From Fagopyrum homotropicum (lineage: Eukaryota > Streptophyta > Magnoliopsida > Caryophyllales > Polygonaceae): a stretch of 64,000 bases of DNA. The stretch is taken from assembly GCA_033239125.1 (NCBI GenBank), contig BSWB01000004.1, positions 125,745,235 through 125,809,234 of the forward strand, given 5' to 3'. Both the position numbers and the translations under genes were made by a program. The notes beneath the pieces were generated by a model. It was not told where the DNA came from and did not search any database. It worked only from the letters and a program-made list of their open reading frames with translations. Below are positions 46,319 to 56,494 of this stretch, piece by piece (position 1 is the first letter of the stretch; the number at the start of each line of letters is the position of its first letter).

Positions 46319-48053
46319 TGTTCGCTCCAAACGGTGTGTGCAAGCTTTAAATTTATAACCCTAGACTTAAGCTTAAAACAAGGATGCGAACCCACAGTGT
46401 ACGGGTCAATCGTAGTAAAAGCTAGAAAATTCCAGGGGTCGATCACAGGGACTCGGTGAAACAAAGTCAATACGGTGTGCTTATGTCAATACTAACCACA
46501 AGAGCGATTAACACAATCAAAGATGAATAAGAAGTCAATAAAGCAAACATGCAATTCTAGGGATTAAAGCATCTAGTTGTGGTTCCAACTCAAGATCTAT
46601 AGATAAGCGGACAAAGCTGAGATTTTTGCGTGGGGAAGGTGTTTCTAAAGTGGAGTAGATCACCGGGTAAGTCTCACTACACACTAATCCTAAACCGTAA
46701 CTCCTATTACCGGGTAAGTCTCAAGGAATCAAGATAAAGAACTATAACCTCAAACTAACACACCATCTAATGGAATAGAATCAACCTTTACCGGGTAAGT
46801 CTCAGGCTAACTAACAAAGAGGGGATGGAAGCACACTCAAACCCCAATAAAGGATAAACCTTTATTACCTACACTTATGATCGTTGGTACACAAACTAAG
46901 GAATTACTGGGTAAGTCTCATCCTAAGCTTGCTTTGAACCAGGAAAGGTGTAATAAGAATAGGATTTAGCAAACTCTAACACTTAACTCTCAGTTATGGA
47001 TCAGATAAGTCACCTCGGTCAGCCAGTTTCCACCCCGGCCGAGATATTCATCGACTGAACGAGATGCTTAGGGTTAAGGTTAAAGACTCGAACTTTCAGG
47101 ATCCTACTGGAATCTAAGATTATTCTATCATTGTTTTTCCCACAACCTTCAGCTAATCACCCTAGAATCACACAAGGAAATTAGCCACTCATCATCATAA
47201 TGAAAGTATTAAATATATAGGAAGAAGGTGAATATTTGAACAAGAAGAATTTAATGAAAAGACTTCAATAACTGAATCAAATATCACAACAAAAGCGTTC
47301 CTTGGATAGCAATCCAACAAGACAAGACAACAAGTGAGGGAATTGAAGACAATCTTACAAAACCCTCCAAAAAGCTATAAAAGCTATAGACTTCTATCTT
47401 CCTTCAACCTTCAAAAAAGTTCTTCGAATCTCTCCCAACTGGAGTAGGGTGCTGCTAAGCGGGCTGTATGTGAGATGTATGCGGTCCTCCGATTTGTGGA
47501 AAATCCAACCCTTTTTATAGGAAAATAACCCTCCAAAGATAATAAATCTTAGAAAGATATTCTCCCATAAATATAGGTAAAATATATGATTCTGCATATC
47601 TCCTTCCTTCCAGGAGCCAAGCCCAAAAATATAAGATCACTTTTCAAATTTAAAAGATCTCATCCATGAATAAAATATTCACGCCGCGTCCTAGGTGTTC
47701 GCTTCGGTCGAGTCGGCGTCTCTGGATCACCTCGGGCGAGATGAATCTCTGGTCAACCGAGGTGAGTGACAACTGAATGTGAAATCTCTTGAATCTGCTC
47801 CAAAGTAAATCTTTTAATCCATGGCTATGCTTCCTGGATGTAGCTCCAAATGACTCATGATTCCTTTTGCTCCTTTTTGATGCAAAACGTACCAAATTAC
47901 CTGCAATTACATCAAAACTAGGTGTAGACCTCGATCCTCGCAAAGGTAGATGAAATGGTAGTAAAATCACATAATGCACATACAAACATGCAGATTATGA
48001 AAGATAAAACGTCCAAACAAACCTCAAAATATAGACTATAATTCATGCTATCA
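46319..48053 (-). repeat. 5' LTR of element 3
   Basis: 1735 bp; on the minus strand TGATAGCATGAATTATAG to GGAGCGAACA. TATAAAAA box (minus) at 47512-47519. The 19-bp difference from the other LTR lies near 47453. Palindromes and the GAGACTTACCCGGTRA series are present. Confidence 0.95.
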
Positions 48054-48058
48054 TTGCA

Positions 48059-50287
48059 AGAAAAGGTCTCCCGAGTATGAACGGGACTGGACAATCTGCA
48101 CGAATGTCAAGTACAACAAAATCTATAGGAATATAGAACTTACCGAGCTTGACCGGGTCATCTTCAATGATTCCTACGGGTCGAGTTATGGATCGGTCCG
48201 CCATGTACAACGTCATCTTCACCGGTTTAGGTTCACCTAAACCGACCTTCCGACACAAAGCAAGTGGAATGATGCTTAGGCTGAGCATTGTATGTGACTT
48301 ATCCAACTCCTATTGGTATGCAAAATGACCCCGGATCTCGCAGCTTTGGGGGCATCTTCTCCGTCATTGTTTTGATGAGCTCTGAAGATTCCGAACTCAT
48401 CTTGACTTCTCCAAAGTCTTCCAACTTCCTCTTGTTAGAGAGGATCTTCTTTAAGAACTTTCCGTAAGAGGGCATACCTACAATTGCATCAATGAAAGGT
48501 ATGTTAATATGCAGTTTGCTCATTAGATCAATAAACTTATTGAATTGCTTGTCTAGACACGCTATTGCTCTAGATTGCGGGAATGGTAGAGGAGGTTTGT
48601 AAGCTGGAGGAGGAACATGAACTCTTTCTCAACGGGGACTTCGACGAACTTTGGCTGTGGCTCGGTGGTTGTTACACCACTTCTAGTTGTAATATCCATC
48701 ACCTTTTCCTTCGGATTGTCCTCCGTCTTTCCGGGAAGCGTCCCTTGTTCTCTAGGAACTTCTCCAGCCTTGCTGAAAACTTGGTTTTCTAAAGCTTTTT
48801 GTGCTTTATCAACCGAAGTGATATGATTCTCTAGTCCCTGGAGCATTCCCAAGATTGTCTCCATCATAGCATCATGCTTATCCTTCTCCGGTTTACTTGA
48901 ATTATTCGAAGTTTGGCCCTGACTTTCAAAGGAGTAGAAGAAGAAGGAGATGTTAGTGCATTTTCAGCATATGAATAGGGATTACCGGGGTTTTGTTGGT
49001 TGGATCTCCAATTGTTGTTGGAGTTCCTATTGTTGTTGTTCCAATTATTGTTCCGGTAGTTGTTCCTATTTCCTTGGTTATTATCCCTTCCTTGGTAGCC
49101 AACATCTTGCTCCTTCGTCTTTTGAAGGTCATATCTTATGACTTCCTTCAACTCCTTGATCTGATTGTTGAGGGAAAATATTTGAGTTTGCGTAGCTTGA
49201 GTTAATTTTGCTCCTGGGTCTCCAGAATTTCGATTCCCACCATCAATCTTCCTATGGTAATACTTCTTAATTACTTGGGCTTGCTTCTCAATGAAGTCCC
49301 AAGGGTCATCTTCTCTCATATCCATGAATGTACCACAAGAAAGAGATTGGAGTTTGAATTGTGTCTTCACATCCAATCTCTTGTAGTAGATTTCCAATAA
49401 TTCTAGCTTTGAAATGTCATGGTGTGGGCAATCAAATAGAAGATCCTGAAACCTTTCCGAAGATTGAAACAAACTTTCATTAGGTTTCATAGAAAAAGCA
49501 TTTATCTTACCTCTCAATTCCGCCGTTTTGGATGGCGGACAAAACATGGTGAGAAACTCCGAAGTCAAGTCCTCCCATGTGTTGAGCTTTGCAGCCGGAA
49601 GAGCTTGATACCAAGCTAAAGCATTGTCCTTTAAAGAGAAGAAGAACGGTCTCAGCTTGTAGTTGTTGTTGTTAACTCTTTGAGGTTTTAAAGTTTCCAT
49701 GGGAATCTCAAAATTTTGCAAGTGTTGATGAGGAGATTCAGCTTTCCTTCCACCAAATTGATTTTGGCGGATCATAGTGATGACTTGTGGACGCATCCCA
49801 AAGTCATGATCATCTTGCTCTCCAAGATTCACACCTAGACGACGTGGTTGTTGAATTGGGTTCGTTCGTTGCACAAGGGTTCGTGGTTCAGCCACGACAT
49901 CAACAGCTCTCACCTCTCTAGCACAAGGGCGAGGATCAACATGAGCCTCAATATTAAATGGTGGTATATCCTCTAGCTCCAACATATCATCATCCTCGGA
50001 TGATTAAGCTTTAGACGCTTTAGCCTTCTTCTTCTTAGCGTCATTCCTTTCCAATTTCATATCCCGAATCATAGCTCTAAGCTTATCTATTTGAAATTGG
50101 TTGTGTTCCTTTTCCTCCAAGCGAGCCTTCTCACTCAATTGGAGTTGAGCTCGAGTTTCATCCAACTCCCTTGGATGTTCCTCTCAGTATTTTCAGCCAT
50201 TTTTTTCTCTTTTAGCTTTCTTCTCAAAGTTTTCTCTAATTCAGGATCAAAAGGAACGAGGTCTTTGGTGGATCTAGACCTTCGCAT
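48059..50287 (-). pseudogene. gag: gag and protease start of element 0, broken
   Basis: Minus-strand ATG at 50285-50287 (MRRSRSTKDLVPFDPE). The capsid core is open over 48864-49985 (RPQVITMIRQNQFGG, SPHQHLQNFEIPMETL, FFFSLKDNALAWYQALP), followed by an Asn/Arg-rich tail (NNYRNNNWNNNNRN). Frameshifts lie near 50160 and 48900. The protease part retains SIIPLALC and FILGRPFLA, but the DLGA active-site segment is lost in a small deletion with a stop near 48299. The gene continues at 24893 on the other side of element 3. Confidence 0.88.
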
Positions 50288-50392
50288 ATACCTATGAAAA
50301 TTCCTGCAAATATCACTCAAGTAGATAGATCAAATCACAAGAGAAAACCTCCGAAGCTCGACAACCGATAGCCGAAGTTGGCCTAAACCAAA

Positions 50393-50410
50393 TCTCCGGA
50401 AACAGCGCCA
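50393..50410 (-). other. Primer-binding site of element 0
   Basis: Minus strand TGGCGCTGTTTCCGGAGA, three substitutions from the site in family A, six bases from the LTR. Confidence 0.8.
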
Positions 50411-50416
50411 AAAACT

Positions 50417-52033
50417 TATTCGCTCAAAAGTGTGTGTGTCAGTCTTAAAATTTATTAAACTGAAATTAAGCAAAAGCGAACCAGCAGTGCACGGATCAGC
50501 GTAGTAAAGCAAGAATTCCAGAGTATCGAACTCTGGGATTTGGGGAGAACAAATTCAGTTCGCAAATTGTCAAGTTATAAAAATAGAAGCTTTGCAAGTA
50601 ATATTGGGAAAACAGAAATTCTGAAGATCCATATATCCAATTGTGGCAATTGATTCAAGATATTCTATAGATGTAAGGAAAGAGTCGGGATTGCAAAGGT
50701 ATATCTAATGGAAGGTTATGTACGGTGAAGTTCAAAAACCCTATATGTCTTACCCAAAATCTCTCTCTATAAAGGTTATTGAGGCTGCAGTATAGATAGG
50801 ATCAAAGGATAAAAATTACTAACAAATACCCATGCCAAAACCCGAGGAAATCAAAGACAAACCAAAACGGTTAAGGTTGTGACACTCGAAACCGAAATAG
50901 AGGATGTTGAGTCTCACGACTACCTAGAAAAGGCAAGCCAAGGCTAGGTTAAAGCATATTTCTAACTTTGGATCAAAGCAAAAGCAAAAAACGTACGACG
51001 GAGGAAACCACGGCTGGATCTTGAAGAACCAAGGCCGTGGAACTCAAGAACAGACCGTGGAAAATGTCGACGACAAGGTCTATCGCAACTCTAAGGGTCC
51101 AATCTGTTTAAGTTTAATCTATCATTATCTAAGCCACAACTATCAACCCTTCACCTTAGAATTGCTAAAGGGTTTTAGCCAACAATCATCGTCATTGAGT
51201 CAATAATCAAGTTTAAAAGAGAAAAAGGGTAAAGTCTCGAAAACTCAATAATAACCAAATAGTCAATCTCGAAAACAACAAACAAGTATATGTGTTCAAT
51301 GTATTCAAAATATGGAACAGAAATCCTCACAACAATCTCTAGGAACAATGAAGAACGGGATGTCTATCCGCCTTCAAATGTAAACCCTAAGATCTTCTCT
51401 AAGTACACAATCTCGAAATGTGTCCTTCTCGGGATCTTCCTTGTACGCAATGGAATCTTCCTAAGCAATCTTCCAAAGCAATGTAGCATATGCAGCCATC
51501 CTAAATTTCTCCTTTCTTCAGCCTTCTTATAGGGAAAAAGTAGGGTTATGAAAAGCCCGATTACCGCTGCTGACGTGGCAAATATGACACGTGACAACCG
51601 TTATAACAATCACGGTCTAGTGTAAACTTCCACGGTCATGGAACTGGTCGTGGAACCTTTCTGTTGTTCTTGACCTTGTTTTCCACGCCCTCAATGCTAA
51701 AACCACGGTCCTGGTTCTCTTAGTTTGGTCGTGATTTCTCAAATTCCTTTGTAAAAGCCTTTGTTTCGTAAAGTTCTCTAATCATGCTCCTTCCTTAGCT
51801 TCTCCAATGCATCCTCTTGATGCCTAGCATGATCAAATAATCCTACTCTCTCATATATGCTCCAATCTAAGCCTTTATTCACCTAAAAACACAACAAAGC
51901 TTGTGTAGATCTCTATATCGATAAAGTAGGTGAATGTGCTCATAAATGCTTTAAACTCTTATCCATGTACACAACAAAAAGGGAAAAACAATCAAAACAA
52001 GTGCCTAAAATATGGTCATATTTCATGCTATCA
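50417..52033 (-). repeat. 5' LTR of element 0
   Basis: 1617 bp, collinear with 5543-7160. TATAAG box (minus) near 51526-51531. Family B palindromes and half sites lie near 51008, 51029, 51055, 51630-51655 and 51702. Low-end terminus mutated from CA to TA. Confidence 0.9.
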
Positions 52034-52710
52034 CTATGCGGTGGCCCGCACCTACATCAAGGTCCAGGCGCAGTCGCGGATTACCTAAGAAAGAAGAGGT
52101 TATCACATAAAATCCCCCTAAAAACAAGTTTTGTGCCGAAACTTGAACAAACCCAAAGGCACAGAGATAAAACATCTCTGGCAACTATATCCTTAATCAC
52201 ATTGTGGAAGATGAATATCTCCAACAACTATAATCACTATAACCGCATGGAGGAAGAATTTCTCCAACTAGCTCACAACTTGATGGCATGGAGGAAGAAC
52301 ACCTGTAGTCACTAACATCACAATGATGGAGGAAGAACATCTCCATCAAAACGCAAGATAGCTTGGAGGAAGAACATCTCCAACTGACATATCAACAACA
52401 TGGAGGAAGCACATCTCGAAAATGCAATGATCGAATGGAGGAAGAACATCTCCAACGATCACAATATCTAAGTCCCAAAACATGGAGGTAACATTATCTC
52501 TGACTAACCTAATCTCGCTCTACGGTATGGAGGTAGAACCATAGCTAGACTATAAAAGGACGCTCGAAGGCATGGAGGTAGAACCTCTCCGGCCATAATA
52601 TAACTCGTGCTAGCATAACAAGTTCCACTAGGATCACACATTACAATCTTGCACGGAAACAATATTGCATATTCCCATAATCACATCATCATATAACTCA
52701 CCAAATGTAA
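52034..52710 (-). mobile_element. Chromovirus LTR, right part (U3)
   Basis: Continues 4396-5542 beyond element 0 and matches 55755-56490. On the minus strand it is the start of the LTR after pol B. It is dominated by an array of about ten diverged direct repeats with core TGGAGGAAGAACATCTCCA. Confidence 0.75.
52205..52600. repeat. Array of ten hairpin-forming repeats
   Basis: Unit cores start near 52205, 52248, 52287, 52324, 52360, 52401, 52435, 52483, 52527 and 52571, 35-48 bases apart. The core is itself an inverted repeat, TGGAG-9-CTCCA. Spacers are unrelated to each other. The same array occurs at 56001-56380. Confidence 0.85.
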
Positions 52711-54624
52711 CTAAGACTTGCTCATACCCTGCTCTAGGACTGCAACAAGATGCTCAACAAACGTCTGGTCTGGCTTAACCACCAAGTCCTCATAGCTGAT
52801 AATGTGTGTCGGATCTGGTTTGTACTCCCTAAACCGAGACACGTGAAATACGGGATGAACAAAATCTAATCTAGGTGGCAACGCAAGATGATATGCCACC
52901 TCACCGACTCGCTCCAAAATCTCGAGAGGACCGACATGTCGGGGACTCAGCTTCCCCTTTATGCGAAAACATTTGACGCCTAGCGTCGGTGATACTATCA
53001 GCCAGACATGAGCTACCACTCTGAACTCTAAAGGCCGACGCCTCTTGTCTACATATGACTTCTGGCGACTTTGTACAGCCAACATCCTCTCCTTAAGCAA
53101 TGCCACTCGGGCAATATCATCGTGAATCTGATCAGGAGCTATATTACTAATACTGCATGGCTCATGCCAACATACAAGTGTACGACACCTCCGTCCATAC
53201 AATGCCTCATAAGGGGCCATCCTGATCGATGTGTGCCAACTGTTGTTGTACAAAAACCCGACCAACAGGAGGTGATTTAACCACACTTGTCCCTAGTCTA
53301 ACACGCATGCCCTCAACATATTCTCTAGGGTTTGAATGATCCTCTCAGACTAACCATCTGATTGAGGATGAAAAGCCATCGTAAAATGAAGGCTCGTACC
53401 AAAATTAGTATGTACCTGCTGGAAAAACCCAGAGGTAAAATGACCATCTCGATCAGACACAATGGTCCTCGGTACTCCATGGAGCCTCACTATCTGCCTG
53501 GTGAACTCCTCAGCTAACCCACCGGCCACGTTTCCCGAATAGGGATAAAACGTGCCGACTTTGTTAGTCTATCAATGATAACCCACACGGCATCAAAACT
53601 CCTACTCGGCCTCAAGCCGGTAATAAATGCCATGGAGATATCCTCCCATTTCCACTGTGGCACTAGCAGTGGATGGAGCTCTCCTCCAGGTCTACAATGA
53701 TCTATCTTAACCTGTTGGTATGTCGCACACTTGACCAAAAACTGGGCCACATCGGGCGTCTCACATCTTGATAAATCTTACTCGCACTGGGTGCATTGAG
53801 TAAGGTGTTGAGTGAGCATCCTGCAGATTCCTCTGCCTTAGCTCTTTATTAGAAGGTACACAGACACGCTCGCAGCGTCTCATCAATCCATTAGCACAAA
53901 TGGTAAACGGTGGAGCCTCACCTTGAGACATCCTGTCTCGGATCCGTCTCAAAGTCGGGCAAGTCTCTTTTTTCTGTTGGATCTCTCCCAACAGATTAGG
54001 GGGAACCTCTAAAGTAGACAAATGGACATCCTCATCAAGGAACTGAATGTCCACCTCTAGCCATGCTTTTGCAAGTGAGGCTGAACTATTAGTCGTGTAA
54101 TCGCCTTCTCTCGAGACATCATGTCTCGGATCCGTCTCAAAGTCGGGCAAGTCTCTTTTTTCTGTTGGATCTCTCCCAACAGATCAGGTGGAACCTCTAA
54201 AGTAGACAAATGGACATCCTCATCAAGGTACCGAATGTCCACCTCTAGCCATGCTAGGTCTCTTTGCAAGTGAGGCTGAATTGTTAGTCGTGTAATCGCC
54301 TTCTCTCGAGGTGTCTTCCAACTCAGGACGTCAACGACAACATTCTCCTTCCCTGGATGATATAAAATCTCAAGGTCAAAGTCCTTGATCAACTCAACCC
54401 ATCTACGCTGGTGGTTATTTAATTCCCGCTTGGTGAAAATATACTTCAGACTCTTATGGTATGTGAAGATTTGGCATCTAACTCCGTACAGGTAATGCCT
54501 ACAGATCTTCAAGGCATGAACTACCGCGGCCAACTCCAATTCGTGAGTCGGGTAGTTCTCCTCAAATGTCTTCAATTGTCTAGACGCATAGGCAATCCCT
54601 CTATCTCGATGGATTAGAACACAT
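52711..54624 (-). pseudogene. pol: Chromovirus pol B: RNase H and integrase, truncated
   Basis: Minus strand, Tekay/Del-like. RNase H begins abruptly at LGCVLIHRDRGIAYASRQLK and continues through NYPTHELELAAVVHALK and SLKYIFTKRELN. Gag, protease and RT are absent: upstream sequence switches to LTR at about 54624, at the short shared string CCCA. Integrase is readable in the zinc-finger region, in MAFITGLRPSRSFDAVWVI (53514-53750) and in NNSWHTSIRMAPYEALYGRR (53200-53286), and ends at HPVFHVSRFREYKPDP. The chromodomain-side tail is deleted: the frame jumps from LEQGM to SKS and stops at 52711. A 188-bp tandem duplication and several stops break it. Confidence 0.88.
53935..54311 (-). repeat. 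188-bp tandem duplication in pol B
   Basis: Starts at 53935 and 54123 with GTCTCGGATCCGTCTCAAAG. The second copy carries a few extra bases (AGGTCTC). It duplicates the LEVDI..LDEDVHLSTLEVP segment between RNase H and integrase. Confidence 0.85.
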
Positions 54625-55662
54625 CCCAGAATTCCTCAGGATGAAAGGGAAAGGTTATCACTGCCACTACAAGGGGGCTAATCATAGGTCGGTAATAATC
54701 AATATCGCATGCTATAAAGCACATAACAATCACCACTCATGCATGCATCCAATATAGGAATGCAGGTAAGTAAGTCCTACAAACATACCTCAAACTCTGG
54801 ATAACTTAACCATGATCAACCTCCGACCCGTAGGAATGCACTACCTAATAACAAGGCATAAAGAGGTATCAAACCTCCTATCAATCAAAAGGAACAAACC
54901 TAGACCCAAGGGATCCATAAGGATCACAAACATCGTATAAACCTCGAATAACATCCTAAACCTCAAAGTCACTTCAAGGCATAAAACCATATCATAATAT
55001 CATCATCACCCTCTCTTACACACCCTATCATGCTTCTAAACCAAAGTCATAACCATGGAAAGGAATAGAACTTACCAATACTATGTAGTTTGGAAAGAAG
55101 GCGCACCCGTGGGAAAGATTAGATGCAGGGGCGATGACAAGGCACAGGAGCGGAGACACAGCTCAGCCGCAGGGGCGCCAATGAAGATCCGCAGGGGCAG
55201 AAAACCCAACAGATGACAACTTCAACGAGCTGTTCGATCACTCTCTTGCTGCACTCTTATCTCCACCATAGGGAGTTACACTCAAACACTTCAGCCATTA
55301 AACACACATGCATATACACATCTAGAACATCCATTATCAACCCCAAGATCCAAATCTTGTGGAAGAAACTCAAGAGAAAGGAAGAAAGGAAGAAAAGATG
55401 GACAAGGAGGAGAGAAGGGATCATCTTACCACTTCTTTTTGCAGAAACAGGGAAGAACACAAGTTGTAGGTTCTCAACGAACACATCAATCATCAACACA
55501 ACATAGCATCAACAAAGCTTGCTTGCAACTTGAAGAAGATCTAACCAGAACAAGGAGAAGAAATTAAGAAGAAGAAGAGGAAGAAGGAGAAGAACGTGAG
55601 GTAAGGAGGAGATGAAGAAGTTTGTAGGAGGAAACCCTTCACCAGCAGGAGAAGAAGAAGAC

Positions 55663-55667
55663 TTATA
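55663..55667 (-). promoter_or_regulatory. TATA-like box of chromovirus LTR
   Basis: TATAA on the minus strand, about 60-95 bases downstream of two CCWCGGYCGWGG-like sites (55729-55740 and 55751-55762), followed by a CT-rich leader. Confidence 0.5.
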
Positions 55668-56000
55668 GAAGAAGGAAATTGGAAAACACGGGTCAAATGG
55701 TCAAAGAAGAGGGCGGCGACCACGTTTTCTACGGTCGCGGCTCGACAAAACCGCGCCCGTGGTGGCCCAAGAATGCGGCAAGGTCCAGGCGCGCCGTTGA
55801 CCTAAGAAAGAAAAGGTTATCACATAAGATCCTTATAAAAACAAGTTTCGTCCAGAAATATGAACAAACCCAAATCCTCTCACACCCATATGCAGAGGTA
55901 AAACACTCACACTATTGGAAGCATAACATCTCCAAAATCTAACTCTTCCCGAAGGCACAAATGTAAAAACATCTCTGGCAAATATATCCTTAATCACATC

Positions 56001-56380
56001 GTGGAGGAAGAACATCTCAAACAACTATAATCACTATAACCGCATTGAGGAAGAACATCTCCAGCAAGTTCACAACTCGATGGCATGGAGGAAGAATATC
56101 TCTAGCCACTAACATCACAACGATGGAGGAAGAACATCTCCATCAAAACGCACGATAGCTTGGAGGAAGAACATCTCCAGCTAACATATCAACAACATGG
56201 AGGAAGCACGTCTTCATAACGCAATGATCGCATGGAGGAACAACATCTCAAACGATCACAATATCTAAGTCCCAAAACATGGAGGTAACATCATCTCCGA
56301 CTAACATAATCTCGCTCTACGGCATGGAGGTAGAACCATATAAAACATCTCTCGAAGGCATGGTGGTAGAATCTCTCCAA
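56001..56380. repeat. Second copy of the hairpin-repeat array
   Basis: About ten units with core TGGAGGAAGAACATCTCCA and variants (TGGAGGTAGAACC...CTCC), in the same order as 52205-52600. Confidence 0.85.
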
Positions 56381-56494
56381 CCATAACAAAACTCGTGCTA
56401 GCATAACAAGATCCACTAGGATCACACATCACAATCTAGGACGGAAACAATATCGCATATTCACGTAATCACATCATCATATAACTCACCAAAT

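Larger units (their letters stand above)
24894..48053 (-). mobile_element. Element 3: Athila-type, family A, integrase-less
   Basis: Minus-strand element with perfect target duplication TTGCA (24889-24893 and 48054-48058), inserted in the protease gene of element 0. About 11.86 kb once the nested element 2 (29540-40838) is discounted. LTRs of 1735 and 1754 bp (a 19-bp indel accounts for the difference; roughly 1.5 percent other differences by eye). Order on the minus strand: LTR, primer site, one gag-protease-RT-RNase H frame, spacer, accessory ORF, 3' noncoding, LTR. The integrase domain is absent. Confidence 0.95.
5543..52033 (-). mobile_element. Element 0: old Athila-type retrotransposon, family B
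   Basis: A minus-strand Ty3/gypsy element of the Athila clade, now spread over 46.5 kb by nested insertions. It has LTRs of 1618 and 1617 bp (5543-7160 and 50417-52033), a primer site at 50393-50410, gag, protease, RT, RNase H and integrase in the standard order, then a shortened accessory ORF. Elements 1 (7679-19086) and 3 (24894-48053, itself carrying element 2) interrupt it. Excising them restores collinearity: for example the protease box GRPFLA ends at 48059 and resumes with TSSC just below 24894. Flanking pentamers CATTG/CTATG agree at only 3 of 5 positions, and the LTRs differ visibly (about 1 base in 8 in the first 140), so it is old. Every gene is broken. Confidence 0.9.
54625..56490 (-). 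mobile_element. Chromovirus LTR, complete copy between pol A and pol B
   Basis: Lies directly after the pol A stop region on the minus strand. It contains the U3 hairpin array (56001-56380), a GC-rich palindrome-like region (55729-55762), a TATAA box, a long CT-rich leader and AT-rich U5-like sequence. Aligns end to end with 52034-52710 plus 4396-5542. Exact LTR termini were not resolved. Confidence 0.75.

Noticed and set aside
52205..52600. CRISPR-like array
   Set aside because: Repeats are imperfect, spacing is uneven, the context is a plant retroelement LTR and there are no cas genes.
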